64,000 nucleotides of DNA from contig CACETF010000001.1 of the NCBI GenBank assembly GCA_902562425.1, positions 1 to 64,000 of the forward strand, read 5' to 3'. Below the pieces are notes generated by a model. The model was not told the origin of the DNA. It did no database searches and saw only the letters and a list, made by a program, of their open reading frames with translations. The position numbers were made by a program, and so were the translations under genes. The stretch comes from Porticoccaceae bacterium (GTDB lineage Bacteria > Pseudomonadota > Gammaproteobacteria > Pseudomonadales > Porticoccaceae). The stretch's first letter is position 1. Every line of letters starts with the position of its first letter. This document shows positions 9,912 to 19,836 of the stretch, piece after piece.

Positions 9912-11659
9912 CGATCTACATCTGCCATTACAAAATCAATACTCGCGATTATTGCAATTAGATCGGGAATCAAAAGTCCCTGGCTTATAAGAGGGATCTG
10001 CTGAAGGTGAGCGAAGGATGGAGTCCTAATTCGGGTTCTGTAGGCGTTTGTTCCATTATCGCTTATGAGGTGATAGCTGTTGATACCTTTTGTTGCCTCG
10101 ATCATTACGGAAGCTTCTCCGTGAGGGATAACTGGGCCCCAACTTACATTAAGGAAGTGGTGAATGAGTGTTTCTATATCCTGCATCGTGCGTTCTTTTG
10201 GTGGCGGGGTGGTTGAGCGGTGCTCGCTCTTGTAGGGACCTCCGGGCATATTTTCTACGCACTGGCGTATAATTTTTATACTCTCGCGCATTTCTTCAAT
10301 GCGTAACACCGCTCGGTCATAGCAATCGCCTCGATCAGCTACAGGCACCTCAAAATCAAATTGGTCATAGCCCCCATAAGGACGTTTTTTTCGGACATCC
10401 CAATCGTTCCCTGTAGCCCTGAGCCCCGGACCTGTTATACCCCAGTCTAGTGCCTCTTTTTCCGTGTACACGCCGATTCCGACCGTCCTATCCTTCAACA
10501 TTTTGTTTTGCATCGCCATCTTATCCCACTCATCAAGCCGAGCAGGCATTGAATTGACGAAATCGAGTATTAGTTTGTCCCAACCATTAGGAAGATCCTG
10601 AGCTACTCCGCCGATTCTGAACCAAGCGGGGTGCATTCTGCCCCCTGTTATGGCTTCAATAATTCCAAACAGTCTTTCACGGTCAGCAAACATGTAAAAG
10701 ACGGGGGACATCTGACCCACATCTTGAACAAATGTTCCATAAAAAACGAGATGGCTAGAAATTCGGAATAATTCAGCCAGCATGATTCTGATGACTTTTG
10801 CACGTTCAGGAACTTTGATGCCCGCAAGAAGTTCAACTGTTTGAATGTACGCTAGGTTATTCATGACTCCAGCGAGGTAATCGATTCGATCGGTGTAGGG
10901 TATGTAGGTATGCCAAGTCTGACGCTCTCCCATTTTTTCGGCGCCTCGATGGTGATACCCAATGTCTGGAACAGAATTTATGATCACTTCTCCATCTAAC
11001 TGCAATGCGATCCGAAAGACCCCGTGAACACTTGGATGGTTGGGTCCGAGATTGAGAAACATGTATTCACTATTTTCGCCCTCAGACTTCATGCCCCAGT
11101 CTTCAGGCCTGAAGCGGAGCGCTTCCTGCTCCTTCGCTACACGCTCAGAGTCCATTGTGAACTTGCCCATTTCGGTAGCTCGAGCCGGATGATCTTTTCT
11201 CAGTGCGTGCCCTTCCCACGTTGGAGGGAGAAGTATGCGAAAGAGTGAGGGATGCCCATCAAAAGAAATTCCGAACATATCCCACACTTCCCTTTCGTAC
11301 CAGTTAGCATTTGGCCAAATGTCTACAATCGATGGGAGTACTAATTGGGATGCAGAGAGTCCAACTTTTATTCTCAGATCTTCGTTCCGGCGCATAGATA
11401 GAAGCTGATAAACGACGGTGTAGTCTGCCTCTGGCTGATCTTGGCGATTTTCCCGAGTGCGCTCATCAATCGCGAACAGATCGTATAGCATGCAGAAGTG
11501 AGGGCGAAGAAATATCAGCACGTTAACGATCTGTTGAGGAGGCACCCAAAGAGTGTGGATTTCATCAATACAGTTTTGAGCAAAAAAAGTTTGATCACCA
11601 AACTCATCGTTTAGCAACGTCAGAATTGGTAACTGTCGTTCCTCCTGAGCCAGCTGCAT
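9908..11659 (-). CDS. nuoCD: NADH-quinone oxidoreductase fused subunits C and D
   Basis: Fused 30-kDa and 49-kDa subunits of the peripheral arm. The NuoC domain spans about residues 1-190 and ends in the signature region [12 protein letters not shown]...[11 protein letters not shown]. The NuoD domain follows with [22 protein letters not shown] and the [11 protein letters not shown] quinone-site region, ending in FVMADVDR. The C-D fusion at 583 residues is the form seen in many Gammaproteobacteria such as Escherichia and Pseudomonas. Confidence 0.97.
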   Translation of the reverse strand: MQLAQEERQLPILTLLNDEFGDQTFFAQNCIDEIHTLWVPPQQIVNVLIFLRPHFCMLYDLFAIDERTRENRQDQPEADYTVVYQLLSMRRNEDLRIKVGLSASQLVLPSIVDIWPNANWYEREVWDMFGISFDGHPSLFRILLPPTWEGHALRKDHPARATEMGKFTMDSERVAKEQEALRFRPEDWGMKSEGENSEYMFLNLGPNHPSVHGVFRIALQLDGEVIINSVPDIGYHHRGAEKMGERQTWHTYIPYTDRIDYLAGVMNNLAYIQTVELLAGIKVPERAKVIRIMLAELFRISSHLVFYGTFVQDVGQMSPVFYMFADRERLFGIIEAITGGRMHPAWFRIGGVAQDLPNGWDKLILDFVNSMPARLDEWDKMAMQNKMLKDRTVGIGVYTEKEALDWGITGPGLRATGNDWDVRKKRPYGGYDQFDFEVPVADRGDCYDRAVLRIEEMRESIKIIRQCVENMPGGPYKSEHRSTTPPPKERTMQDIETLIHHFLNVSWGPVIPHGEASVMIEATKGINSYHLISDNGTNAYRTRIRTPSFAHLQQIPLISQGLLIPDLIAIIASIDFVMADVDR

Positions 11660-11689
11660 GTTATATCCTGGGAATATCCTTTGTTTTCG

Positions 11690-12325
11690 TTAGCTATTGT
11701 GCGGCTCTCTTAATTCGGTCACTTTGATACGTTGAGCCGTAAATTGGTCTCTTTTACTAACTTTTTGCGGTTTTATCACCGTTTGATCGCCCGCCGCCCA
11801 AGTGATGGGCCGACGTTCTTTTCCAATTGACTCTTGGAGCATTATAAGGCCTTGCATAAGTGCTTCGGGCCTAGGCGGGCAACCAGGCACATACACATCA
11901 ACAGGTATAAACTTGTCCACACCTTGCACTACTGAGTAAATATCGTACATACCGCCCGAATTCGCACAGGATCCCATTGATATTATCCACCTAGGTTCTA
12001 ACAGTTGATCATAGAGCCGTTTTACGACTGGAGCCATCTTTAAAAAACAAGTCCCAGAAATCACCATTAAGTCGGCTTGCCTTGGTGTGGCGCGAATTAC
12101 TTCAGACCCAAATCTTGCTATGTCATGACGGCTCGTAAAAGAGGTAGCCATTTCAACATAACAGCATGACAAACCGAAATTGAATGGCCACAGAGAATGT
12201 GCGCGACCCCACGCGATGAGATCTTCTAACTTAGCAAAAGCTACGTTCCGTTTGACTTGTTCTTCAATAACACTGGAGCTTTCACTGCCGCCACTATCAT
12301 TGGGTTTGCTAAGACTCCATTTCAA
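11690..12325 (-). CDS. nuoB: NADH-quinone oxidoreductase subunit B
   Basis: Subunit carrying the terminal [4Fe-4S] cluster N2, which reduces quinone. The unusual tandem-cysteine ligand motif is present in [11 protein letters not shown], and the other ligands are in GSCANSGG and [11 protein letters not shown]. It has 211 residues and overlaps the 3' end of nuoA by 17 nt. Confidence 0.97.
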   Translation of the reverse strand: MKWSLSKPNDSGGSESSSVIEEQVKRNVAFAKLEDLIAWGRAHSLWPFNFGLSCCYVEMATSFTSRHDIARFGSEVIRATPRQADLMVISGTCFLKMAPVVKRLYDQLLEPRWIISMGSCANSGGMYDIYSVVQGVDKFIPVDVYVPGCPPRPEALMQGLIMLQESIGKERRPITWAAGDQTVIKPQKVSKRDQFTAQRIKVTELREPHNS

Positions 12326-12752
12326 CGTGTTGCTTCCTCATTTTATCGTTTGCGTTCTTTGCCTGATCCAAGCCTGTTCTGACTTTGTTACCCCAGTCGA
12401 GGCCACCTATTCTCCAAGCATAGACCAGTGCTAGGCCCAACACACCAATAAATATCAGCATGGATATATAACCTTTCCAGCCAAGTTCAAAAAACGCAAC
12501 TGCCCAAGCAAAAATAAAAACAGCCTCGAGATCAAAGATGACAAAAAAAATGGCCACTAAATAAAACTCAACTGATATCCGAACTTGGGAGCTACCAACA
12601 GACACGATTCCTGATTCAAAGGGATCGTTGGTAGCGTCGTCACGTCTTCGCTGACCCAACAGCCAAGAGACTACCAGCATAGCAATTACAAGCAGAATTA
12701 CTAAGAAAGTGTATATGGCTAAGGGCCAAATTTCAGTGCTGGAACTCTCTAT
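12309..12752 (-). CDS. nuoA: NADH-quinone oxidoreductase subunit A, probable AUA start
   Basis: Three-helix membrane subunit of complex I. The first in-frame ATG (12680-12678) lies inside the first membrane helix and would remove most of it. Reading upstream in frame restores [20 protein letters not shown], a normal NuoA N-terminus. The codons from the upstream in-frame TGA to that ATG contain no ATG, GTG or TTG. The best-placed initiator is ATA at 12752-12750, which lies 7 nt after a perfect AAGGAG (12765-12760). The rest is standard: [21 protein letters not shown] and the conserved acidic FDLEAVF. An ATG-to-ATA substitution, real or a sequence error, is the simplest reading. Confidence 0.9.
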   Translation of the reverse strand: MESSSTEIWPLAIYTFLVILLVIAMLVVSWLLGQRRRDDATNDPFESGIVSVGSSQVRISVEFYLVAIFFVIFDLEAVFIFAWAVAFFELGWKGYISMLIFIGVLGLALVYAWRIGGLDWGNKVRTGLDQAKNANDKMRKQHVEMES

Positions 12753-12759
12753 TGGATAT

Positions 12760-12765
12760 CTCCTT
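12760..12765 (-). promoter_or_regulatory. Shine-Dalgarno site that sets the nuoA start
   Basis: AAGGAG on the minus strand, a full match to the anti-SD core, 7 nt before the codon ATA at 12752-12750. It is the only strong ribosome-binding site in front of nuoA and argues for initiation at a non-standard codon rather than at the internal ATG 72 nt further on. Confidence 0.7.
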
Positions 12766-13118
12766 GGAAGTTTAAAGGTATCAGATCACATAAAACATTG
12801 TTTCAATACTAGATCTCTACTTTTTTACACGCTTCAGATGCCAATCAATTCCACTCAACATTCATGCGCCTTTGCGTCTAATATTTTAGCATTTACCTTC
12901 TGATTTAATATGCATACGTAAGTTAGCATAACTCAGATGATCATCAGTAATAACTAAATAACCTCAACATAAAAGTAGTCGGAAATCAACTTGTTTTGCT
13001 CCATATTAAAACAAATTGGATGTGTGAAGGATACGCACGAAAAACCTCTAAAAGGTGTCCGCAGAGCATTTTGTTTATTTACAGTTAAGTTTCTGCTGAT
13101 TGGGAATTTGGGAAGCAA
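12766..13118. other. Intergenic region upstream of the nuo operon
   Basis: About 350 AT-rich bases between the MaoC-like gene and nuoA, both on the minus strand. The nuo promoter must lie here if nuoA begins the operon. A TTGAAA hexamer is present on the minus strand near 12806-12811, but I see no convincing -10 partner. No RNA gene or conserved ORF is recognised. Confidence 0.5.
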
Positions 13119-14075
13119 TTAATTTTTTCCAAGGCGCTCTGCCTCACTGTCATACAGCTGATATGAGTCTTTCAAAGTAGCTGTATTTAACAGGGTGGTT
13201 GCAATCACTTCTTCAGTATTTATTGATCGTATGAATGTCTTTATCCACATCGATTCCGTTCGCCTGCTCTCACCAAGACCGACAATCTCGCGATCTAACA
13301 AATACTCTTGATCGACTAGCAGGGGACCGTTTATCATCTTAATTTCAAGATCTGTAAATAAGCCTATTGATGGGCCTTTGGCTGACGGGAGTCCGTCTGA
13401 CGTATGCCTCACTAGAGGATTTACCATTTCGAATGGTATTATTGCTGCACCCCAGGGTGTGTTTTTGTTTACTGCTTCACAATACCAATCACATGACTCG
13501 GTAATTTTTTTTAACTTCTGAGCAAGGGTAAAGGGATAATTTTTTCCGAGATGAGATTGAAAACCCATTTTCACGCGATCAGATTTTGATGATCGATCGC
13601 CTATTTTCACGTTTTCTAGAATAACCAGTTTTTCAGGTGTTGAGCGGGACTTTAAAAGTCTATCAAGCTCTGTTATCGGATGCTTTGGACCGAGTGATGC
13701 GGTTCCTTCCAATACTAATTCGCCAGAGTCTTTTACAGCCCATATTCGGGTGATATTTTTGTGTTTGATTGGACGTTGGACAAATGCGATTACAGACTCA
13801 CCCTCTATGACAACTTTTTTAAAGTGCGTACTGATACACCCGACTTCAAACCATCTATCTCCCCATATTCTATGGAGTAGTGGATCAAACTGTGAATAAT
13901 GGGTCGGCCCTTCTATGGGTGCTCCTTGGAAGCCGAGATTCTGTGCCTGCTGATCATCATGAATCGAGAGGTGGCCATCATATTCTTGCTCAGCCAACAT
14001 TTGTAGAGGTATTTTCGCTGGCCCCTGCAGGACACCGTTAATTTCAATAATTTCCGTGTTCCAAATATCATGCAT
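13119..14075 (-). CDS. MaoC-like / hot-dog fold domain protein, function unknown
   Basis: About 318 residues, soluble, without signal peptide. The segment FQGAPIEGPTHYSQFDPLL, followed by an aromatic-rich stretch and ISTHFKKVVIEGESV, resembles the active-site helix and following strand of MaoC-type hydratases, but the Asp-His pair cannot be assigned with confidence. MaoC-like proteins act on acyl-CoA thioesters; the substrate here is unknown. The reading frame opens with GTG-ATG; I chose the ATG. It stands alone between nuoA and the TIGR02444 gene, about 100 nt from the latter, on the same strand. Confidence 0.55.
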   Translation of the reverse strand: MHDIWNTEIIEINGVLQGPAKIPLQMLAEQEYDGHLSIHDDQQAQNLGFQGAPIEGPTHYSQFDPLLHRIWGDRWFEVGCISTHFKKVVIEGESVIAFVQRPIKHKNITRIWAVKDSGELVLEGTASLGPKHPITELDRLLKSRSTPEKLVILENVKIGDRSSKSDRVKMGFQSHLGKNYPFTLAQKLKKITESCDWYCEAVNKNTPWGAAIIPFEMVNPLVRHTSDGLPSAKGPSIGLFTDLEIKMINGPLLVDQEYLLDREIVGLGESRRTESMWIKTFIRSINTEEVIATTLLNTATLKDSYQLYDSEAERLGKN

Positions 14076-14182
14076 CACTTGTGAAATCTCTTATCGAAAT
14101 AGGAAACTTTTCTTCGCTTAATGTGCAGTATACATGAGCCCGCACAGCGGAAGAAATATTGCGAAAAATGAATTTACATTGT

Positions 14183-14697
14183 TTAGTCCTCTTGCATAAC
14201 AGACAAGAGGTTATCAATGTCGGAAGTGTTGATGGTCCCATCAAGTAACTTGATGTAAGTAAATAGATTTGTTTTTGCCGCCGATTCTCTGGTGGGTGCT
14301 GGATAACCTGTGTTCCAAGTGATGCCGTCCCCGAATAATTGTTTTTGAGCGAGTTTCTCGGCCGTTAATTCTAACTCTAAAAGATCAGAATAAGTTTCCT
14401 CCTTAAAGGCGTTATCAGAAAGGACAGAGGTTTTTTTAAATTTTTTCCTCGTCTCCCTTATTGGTTTAATAACCCGTGATTGCCAGAACTCAGTTTTGTT
14501 CATAAAATTTAATATTTGCTCGGTTTTGAGTTGGCGTTTGAATGATGAGAGCCAAAGTAGGTACATTAATATGTTAATATCTGCATTTATCTCTCGTTGC
14601 AGTTTTAGACAGAGAGACTCGATGCCTTGACGCCTATATGCAGCAAGGGAAAATTCCCAAAGTTCAAACGAGATACTTTCTTTTACGATTTTTTCAT
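14183..14697 (-). CDS. TIGR02444 (DUF2390) family protein with a disrupted start
   Basis: Small uncharacterised gammaproteobacterial family. The intact frame covers FELWEFSLAAYRRQGIESLC, then LLWLSS and later WQSRVIKPIRETRKKFKK, the family pattern. In that frame the first ATG is at 14566, too late to include the conserved N-terminus, and upstream codons contain no ATG, GTG or TTG. An ATG at 14697, just after AAGGA, lies in another frame and meets TAA after four codons (ATG AAA AAA TCG TAA). One extra A in the A6 tract at 14694-14689 would join it to the conserved frame as MKKIVKES. This is therefore a 1-nt deletion, a sequence error, or a gene rescued by slippage. It begins 3 nt after the GH1 gene. 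Confidence 0.7.
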
Positions 14698-14700
14698 TCC

Positions 14701-16278
14701 TTATGATTGTATTTTATGGCTGTTGGGTTTTAGCATTCGTCTTTGTTTGAATCGCTCGCGTGTTTCGGGGGTAATGCCTTTATCTTTGATTATCTGTTTA
14801 TAAAGGGTTGCGCTCGGTCTTGGTATTCGTTTGAAGTTGTTTTCATATTCAATGCTGATCAAACCGAAGCAAGCTGTAAAACCCTCAGCCCATTCAAAAT
14901 TGTCGGTCAAAGACCAGTGGATATAGCCACGGACATCAACGCCATCATTTTTTGCTAACCAAATTTGGTCAATATGGTCGACGAGAAAATTTTGTCGTTT
15001 GAAATCGTCGGCGTTGCAATCAGCTAAACCATTTTCGAGAACATAGATGGTGGTTTTGTATCGTTTGTGAGTTGCCCGTAAGATGTTGTAGAGCCCTCTC
15101 GGATATATCGCCCAGTCTAAATCACTTCTCTCCTCATCACGCCTTTTCGGATTAAAAAAATGAATGTTTGGCTTTGATATGTTTGACAAATTACTTTCGA
15201 CATAAAACTGTCCGTAATAATTAATCCCTATATAGTCCTGAGTTCCAGCTAGACCGGCTATATGTTTTTTAACGTCTGTGTTTGAAATTTTTAATACACC
15301 GCTATTAATAGCATCCATAAAGTCCCATATAAACGCTTGTTCCACAGCTTTACTTGAAATTATATCAAGTGGAGCCCAATTTCGCAGCGCTTGGAAAGAG
15401 CGCGTATGTTTTGCAATTCCAACTGTCGCACTCAAATTTTTACGACTTGCATTATCATGTATGAGTTTGTATGCCACAGCATGAGCCTTAAGCAGTTGTT
15501 CAATCACGTTGACGACACCATTTATATCTCGTTTTTCAAGTGGAGGGAAAATCCCTTGCATGTAGCCATTGTAAACATAAGTCATAGGTTCGTTTAATGT
15601 CGTCCAGTGCGAAATACGATTGCCAAAAGCATCTAAGACGGATTGAACGAATCTTTCAAAATGCTCAATGGCATCTTTTCGCTCCCAGCCTCTTTTGTCG
15701 TCAAGCTCGTCCCAAAACCAAGCAGGAGTGGAGAAATGGATGAGCGTTACAAAAGGCGTGATATTATATTTTTCTAAACTGTCAAGTATGTCGTGATAAA
15801 ACTCGATGGCTTCGGGAACAGGGGTCTTTAAGTCCCGAGTAGGGAAGAGGCGAGCCCAGCAGATGGAGAACCGATGTGTATTATGTCCAAGCTTAGATGC
15901 CAAAGCGAAATCCTGATCGAAAACATTGTCAAAATTAGTCTTCCTTAATCGAACACTTTCACTAAATGTGTCTAAAGAATTAATATGGCCCGGCAAGGCA
16001 AAACCTGGACGGGCGTCTGTGGAAGTATTTCCGTCTTTGATTACTTGGCGTTCGAAGTTTGTCCAGTCACTAGCCTGCTGATGTTCAACGTGTTGCGCTG
16101 CGGAACCAGCCCCCCAAAGAAAATTATCTTCAAAAAGCGCGTGCTGCTGAGAGGGTTCTTTTTCACTGAGGAAACTAGGTTTGAATTTTACAAAGTAGCG
16201 TTTGTAAAGCATCAGTCCGATTAACGTAAGAACCGAGAATAATAAAAAGTGCCAGTCTATGATTTTGGAATGCCTCAC
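14701..16278 (-). CDS. Glycoside hydrolase family 1 (beta-glucosidase-like), N-terminally membrane-anchored
   Basis: Retaining beta-glycosidase of family GH1, 525 residues. The general acid/base Glu is in TLNEP (about E230) and the nucleophile in YVLENG (about E415). GIHW-like RGYIHWSLTDNFEWAEGF near the C-terminus forms the sugar -1/+1 sites. Residues 10-30 are a single hydrophobic helix preceded by few charges, so the enzyme is probably tethered to the inner membrane; most bacterial GH1 enzymes are cytoplasmic and lack this. The start is GTG without a clear SD. The segment HFSTPAWFWDE replaces the more usual HWDLP, as in some archaeal-type GH1 enzymes. The natural substrate is unknown. Confidence 0.9.
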   Translation of the reverse strand: MRHSKIIDWHFLLFSVLTLIGLMLYKRYFVKFKPSFLSEKEPSQQHALFEDNFLWGAGSAAQHVEHQQASDWTNFERQVIKDGNTSTDARPGFALPGHINSLDTFSESVRLRKTNFDNVFDQDFALASKLGHNTHRFSICWARLFPTRDLKTPVPEAIEFYHDILDSLEKYNITPFVTLIHFSTPAWFWDELDDKRGWERKDAIEHFERFVQSVLDAFGNRISHWTTLNEPMTYVYNGYMQGIFPPLEKRDINGVVNVIEQLLKAHAVAYKLIHDNASRKNLSATVGIAKHTRSFQALRNWAPLDIISSKAVEQAFIWDFMDAINSGVLKISNTDVKKHIAGLAGTQDYIGINYYGQFYVESNLSNISKPNIHFFNPKRRDEERSDLDWAIYPRGLYNILRATHKRYKTTIYVLENGLADCNADDFKRQNFLVDHIDQIWLAKNDGVDVRGYIHWSLTDNFEWAEGFTACFGLISIEYENNFKRIPRPSATLYKQIIKDKGITPETRERFKQRRMLKPNSHKIQS

Positions 16279-16849
16279 ATTTCAAGGAATTTAATTAAAA
16301 CAAGTTTTTATCTATATAGAAAATGTTTCCTCCTTTGGAGGGAAAAAACAAAAGAACCAACTGTATTAATTTTTTTTGGATTCACTGGCGCAAGAAGATA
16401 TTTTTTAGCGGTTATTAAAAATTCTATTCTTTGTAACAATGCGCAAGCCGAGCAAGTAAGTCTCTGTTCTCGAAACGTTGTTTTTTTACGAGATTAAGCA
16501 TTGAGTGTTTAAAGACAGCGCTCGATGTCTAGGTAACCTAATCTCAGGTTAATTTCACATGGCCAACCTAAAGTTTGAAAAGCACTAGCTTGAATTGGAT
16601 TTAACACTTATGTATTCATAACGTATTTAGAGAGAATTCATTTGCCCAAACTATTTATCAAAAGCAAAAATTACACCCCTGAATGACATAGCGGGGGCTA
16701 CTCGTGGGTAGGGGGGTTGGCTACTGAGGAATTGGATGACTACTGAAGAAGTTTTAAAGAGATACTACAGCAAATGTGGACTGAAGCGTGGACTAAAGAT
16801 TTACCTGTTCCAATATAACCAAGAATTATCAATACTTTATGTGAAAATT
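16279..16849. other. Gene-free AT-rich stretch upstream of the GH1 gene
   Basis: No ORF with family resemblance, no tRNA-like fold and no clear terminator were seen. The right half may contain decayed N-terminal sequence of the mmsA relic that follows, but I could not align it. Confidence 0.5.
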
Positions 16850-18110
16850 ATTGCGGAGAAGGTGTCCACCCTTTTGGCACTCCATTCTCATTGATTCACC
16901 CCAATAATTTTCCAGCGTAAACTAAAGGTCCTTCAGCTCTGCGCAGATCACTTACTCATTGAACGGTGGCCTCTGGTAGGCTGTATCTCCGAGTAAAAAT
17001 ATTCTCCAACTACGGAAAACTTGAGCTAATGAGGCATGAAATTTGTGAGTTTTTACTGTAATGCGTCCGCTCCCATGCTTATAAATGGTGCTACGTGTTT
17101 TAGAAATGATCCTAGCCACAAGTTTTCTGATGGATGGATATTGTTTCAGCGGTTTTGAAACATTTTTTCTTGTCTATCATAAATTTTCAACGAACATGGC
17201 TGTCGGCACATGGGGCCATAGTACCTTTAAGAAATAGATTACATAATTGACAAGCTTAACTATTGATGTCGATGTTCCCATTTAGTATTAATCGCACAGT
17301 ACCCAAGTTTCGTCGGAGCTTACATCGCGTAGCATTATTCCATACGATATTCGAGTTTAGCTTTTGGCATACAGGCAGGGTTTGTTGGAGCAGAAAAATC
17401 ATATAGGTGGCATTTGTTCTCTCAAGGTAGGACAGAAGCTGATTCTGCCGAATGATTCGATAAAGCGATGTAAGGGATAGCATAGGCTACAAGTTTGAAT
17501 AGCTTGTGTCGGAGCTGTTGGATAAAGTTGCACGGCAATCTCAGTATTGTGGCTGTTGGAGATACTGAAGATCAATTATTGGAAAAAATGATTTAGTGGA
17601 CACCTAAGATAAAAACAGGAGTTATGAGCGACATTAATGTGCAGTTGGGTAACATTCCTATTGGAGAAAGTTAGAAAGAATTCGCGCATTTGTGAGAGGA
17701 GCCTCTGAAAATTAGGGTAAGATATTGGTCGATGGTAATGTGTACGATAGTGAGGGATGGTTCATTGTTGCTAAGGCTGAAGATCATGTCAGACCGGGAA
17801 TGACAATTTTTGATTAGTAAATTTTTAGACTGGCCCCATTTACAGTTGGGACATCTTGTTGTGAGGATACAATGGCGATGATGGCCGGCTATCCTTTGGA
17901 TAATGGAGGCTAATTTTCACCAGAGGTAGTGGAGTAGCGAGGAGATATCCTAACGAGGTGCAGGGGGTTATGGTCGGTGTCAACTTGCTCAAACTAGCTC
18001 CTCCATCGAGTGAAACCTTTGGTGGTTGGAGGACTAGCGCTTACGTAGTGATAGTAAGCTCACGGGAATAGAGTCGTTGAACTTTTGCACTCGAGGAAAA
18101 GCTTCATCAA
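16850..18110 (+). pseudogene. Decayed CoA-acylating methylmalonate-semialdehyde dehydrogenase (mmsA-like)
   Basis: No intact ORF exists here, yet plus-strand fragments in shifting frames follow the order of an MmsA-type aldehyde dehydrogenase. They are: VHPFGTPFSLIHPNNFPA (16864-16917; compare family QPLGV.AGITPFNFPAM), CTAIS (family GERCMAIS) at about 17530, VAVGDTEDQLLEKM from 17549, then DINVQLGNIP, ILVDGNVYD and DHVRPGMTIF (17720-17815). After these come YPLDNGG and FSPEVVE, then EVQGVMVGVN with FGGWR (17957-18030), and a remnant of the FYT.TKT tail near 18075-18100. In-frame stops and frameshifts separate the pieces. MmsA converts methylmalonate semialdehyde to propionyl-CoA in valine catabolism. 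The 5' limit is uncertain; a functional copy may exist elsewhere. Confidence 0.65.
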
Positions 18111-18207
18111 CGCGTTCGCAGGATCATAAAGATTAAACAGTTGATCTGGGATTCGCGCGGTAACCATAATAGAACGTTGATTTTTAGATTTGTTTGGGAG
18201 AACTTCT

Positions 18208-19668
18208 ATGGCTTACTCGAATGGGCTTGCTACTCATCAAAGCGTCGGTTTAGTCCTTGGTCCAATGGTCTTCATGTTAATGCTATATTTTAGTGAGAAG
18301 CAAATGTTCATGGATGCTGTTGCGTGGCGAACTGCTGCTCTAGGACTATGGATGGTAATTTGGTGGGCGACAGAAGCAATTCCTGTTGCAGCTACCGCAT
18401 TATTACCACTCATTTGTCTGGATCCGCTGGGTATTTCCGGAATAGAGGAGGCAGCAGCAACTTATTCTCATCCAATTATATATTTATTTTTGGGGGCTTT
18501 TATACTTGCATTGGCAATACAGCGTTGGAATCTTCATCAGAGAATAGCGCTATCAATTTTATTAAAAACTAGCACTGCTGGTGATCGATTGATCGGTGGT
18601 TTTATGGTTGCTGCTGCGTTCCTTTCTATGTGGATGACAAATACCAGCACAACTATGATGTTGATGCCAATCGCAATTTCGGTTGCGACTGTTATTTCAG
18701 GGCAAACTTTGCAATCAATGTCAAATCATGGCGGAGATTTTGAAGTAGCAATGCTGCTAGGTCTTGCGTTTGCTGCGACCATTGGGGGGATGACCACTCT
18801 GGTTGGTACTCCCCCCAATGCACTTTTGATAGCGTTTTTAGCTGAAAACTATGATGTTCACATAAATTTCTTGGATTGGATGTCATTTGCGGTACCGTTT
18901 GGCCTCATCTTGTTATTGGGTGCTTGGATTGTTTTAACCAAGGTAGTCTTTAATATTTCAACTTCTTCTGACGAAAATGTGACTAAGCATTTGATGATGC
19001 TCTATGAAGATTTGGGCTCTATTAGTACCGCAGAAAAACGTGTTGCATGGATCTTTATTTTTGTTGTGCTGGGATGGGTATTGCGACGCCCATTGGGAGT
19101 GAATGTAAATTTGAATAGTATTTCTGACACTACAATAGCATTAGTTGGAGCAGTTTTACTTTTTCTTGTTCCTAGTGGAGACAAAAATCAACCAACTTTG
19201 TTGAAGTGGGCGGATTTAAAAGAGTTACCCTGGGGTGTTTTAATTCTTTTCGGTGGAGGGCTTAGTCTCGCAGCGGCCATATCAAATTCTGGACTGGCGC
19301 ATTGGCTTGGAGAGGGGTTGTCTCCCTTATCTGGATTCGGGGTGGGCTTTTTGATTTTTGGATCGGTGGTATTGGTTGTCTTTTTGACTGAGATGACAAG
19401 TAACCTTGCGACAACCGCGACATTTTTGCCCATCATTGGGTCACTAGCGAGCGAAGTGGGTTTAGACCCTCTGGTTCTATGTATTCCAATTACATTAGCT
19501 GCTAGTTGTGCTTTTATGTTGCCGGTGGCAACTGCACCAAATGCAATTGCGTTTTCATCAGGGATATTGACTATCCCTCAAATGGCGCGAGCGGGTATTT
19601 ATTTAAACTGCTTTGCCATCGCCTTGCTTATGGTTGTTGCGCTATCATGGGCACCTCGTTTCTTTTGA
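18208..19668 (+). CDS. DASS/SLC13-family sodium:dicarboxylate (or related anion) symporter
   Basis: Polytopic inner-membrane carrier, 486 residues from the ATG chosen at 18208, which has GGGAGA 6 nt upstream; an in-frame TTG six codons earlier has no SD. Family marks include WWATEAIPVAATALLPL near the N-terminus and two SNT-type Na+/substrate loops: MWMTNTSTTMMLMPIA and TEMTSNLATTATFLPI. Each is followed by a proline-containing loop, TLVGTPPNALL and LPVATAPNAIAF. These support Na+-coupled uptake of C4-dicarboxylates or similar anions; the exact substrate cannot be read. Confidence 0.88.
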   Translation: MAYSNGLATHQSVGLVLGPMVFMLMLYFSEKQMFMDAVAWRTAALGLWMVIWWATEAIPVAATALLPLICLDPLGISGIEEAAATYSHPIIYLFLGAFILALAIQRWNLHQRIALSILLKTSTAGDRLIGGFMVAAAFLSMWMTNTSTTMMLMPIAISVATVISGQTLQSMSNHGGDFEVAMLLGLAFAATIGGMTTLVGTPPNALLIAFLAENYDVHINFLDWMSFAVPFGLILLLGAWIVLTKVVFNISTSSDENVTKHLMMLYEDLGSISTAEKRVAWIFIFVVLGWVLRRPLGVNVNLNSISDTTIALVGAVLLFLVPSGDKNQPTLLKWADLKELPWGVLILFGGGLSLAAAISNSGLAHWLGEGLSPLSGFGVGFLIFGSVVLVVFLTEMTSNLATTATFLPIIGSLASEVGLDPLVLCIPITLAASCAFMLPVATAPNAIAFSSGILTIPQMARAGIYLNCFAIALLMVVALSWAPRFF

Positions 19669-19836
19669 GGGTATTTGGTATTAGTATTTTTACATGTTAT
19701 GGAGAAATTGACGTTATTTTCTATTCATAAAGTTTTTGCAACCAGTAAAGAGATAAGATAGGAGTAGACTCATTTGTGAAAATAACAAATTGGATAGCAA
19801 ATATTATTTTAAACAAAATATCATGCGGAGATTGCA

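Noticed and set aside
17256-17483. 75-codon minus-strand ORF in the mmsA relic
   Set aside because: The plus strand carries dehydrogenase-like fragments across the same bases, so the minus-strand ORF is most likely chance.
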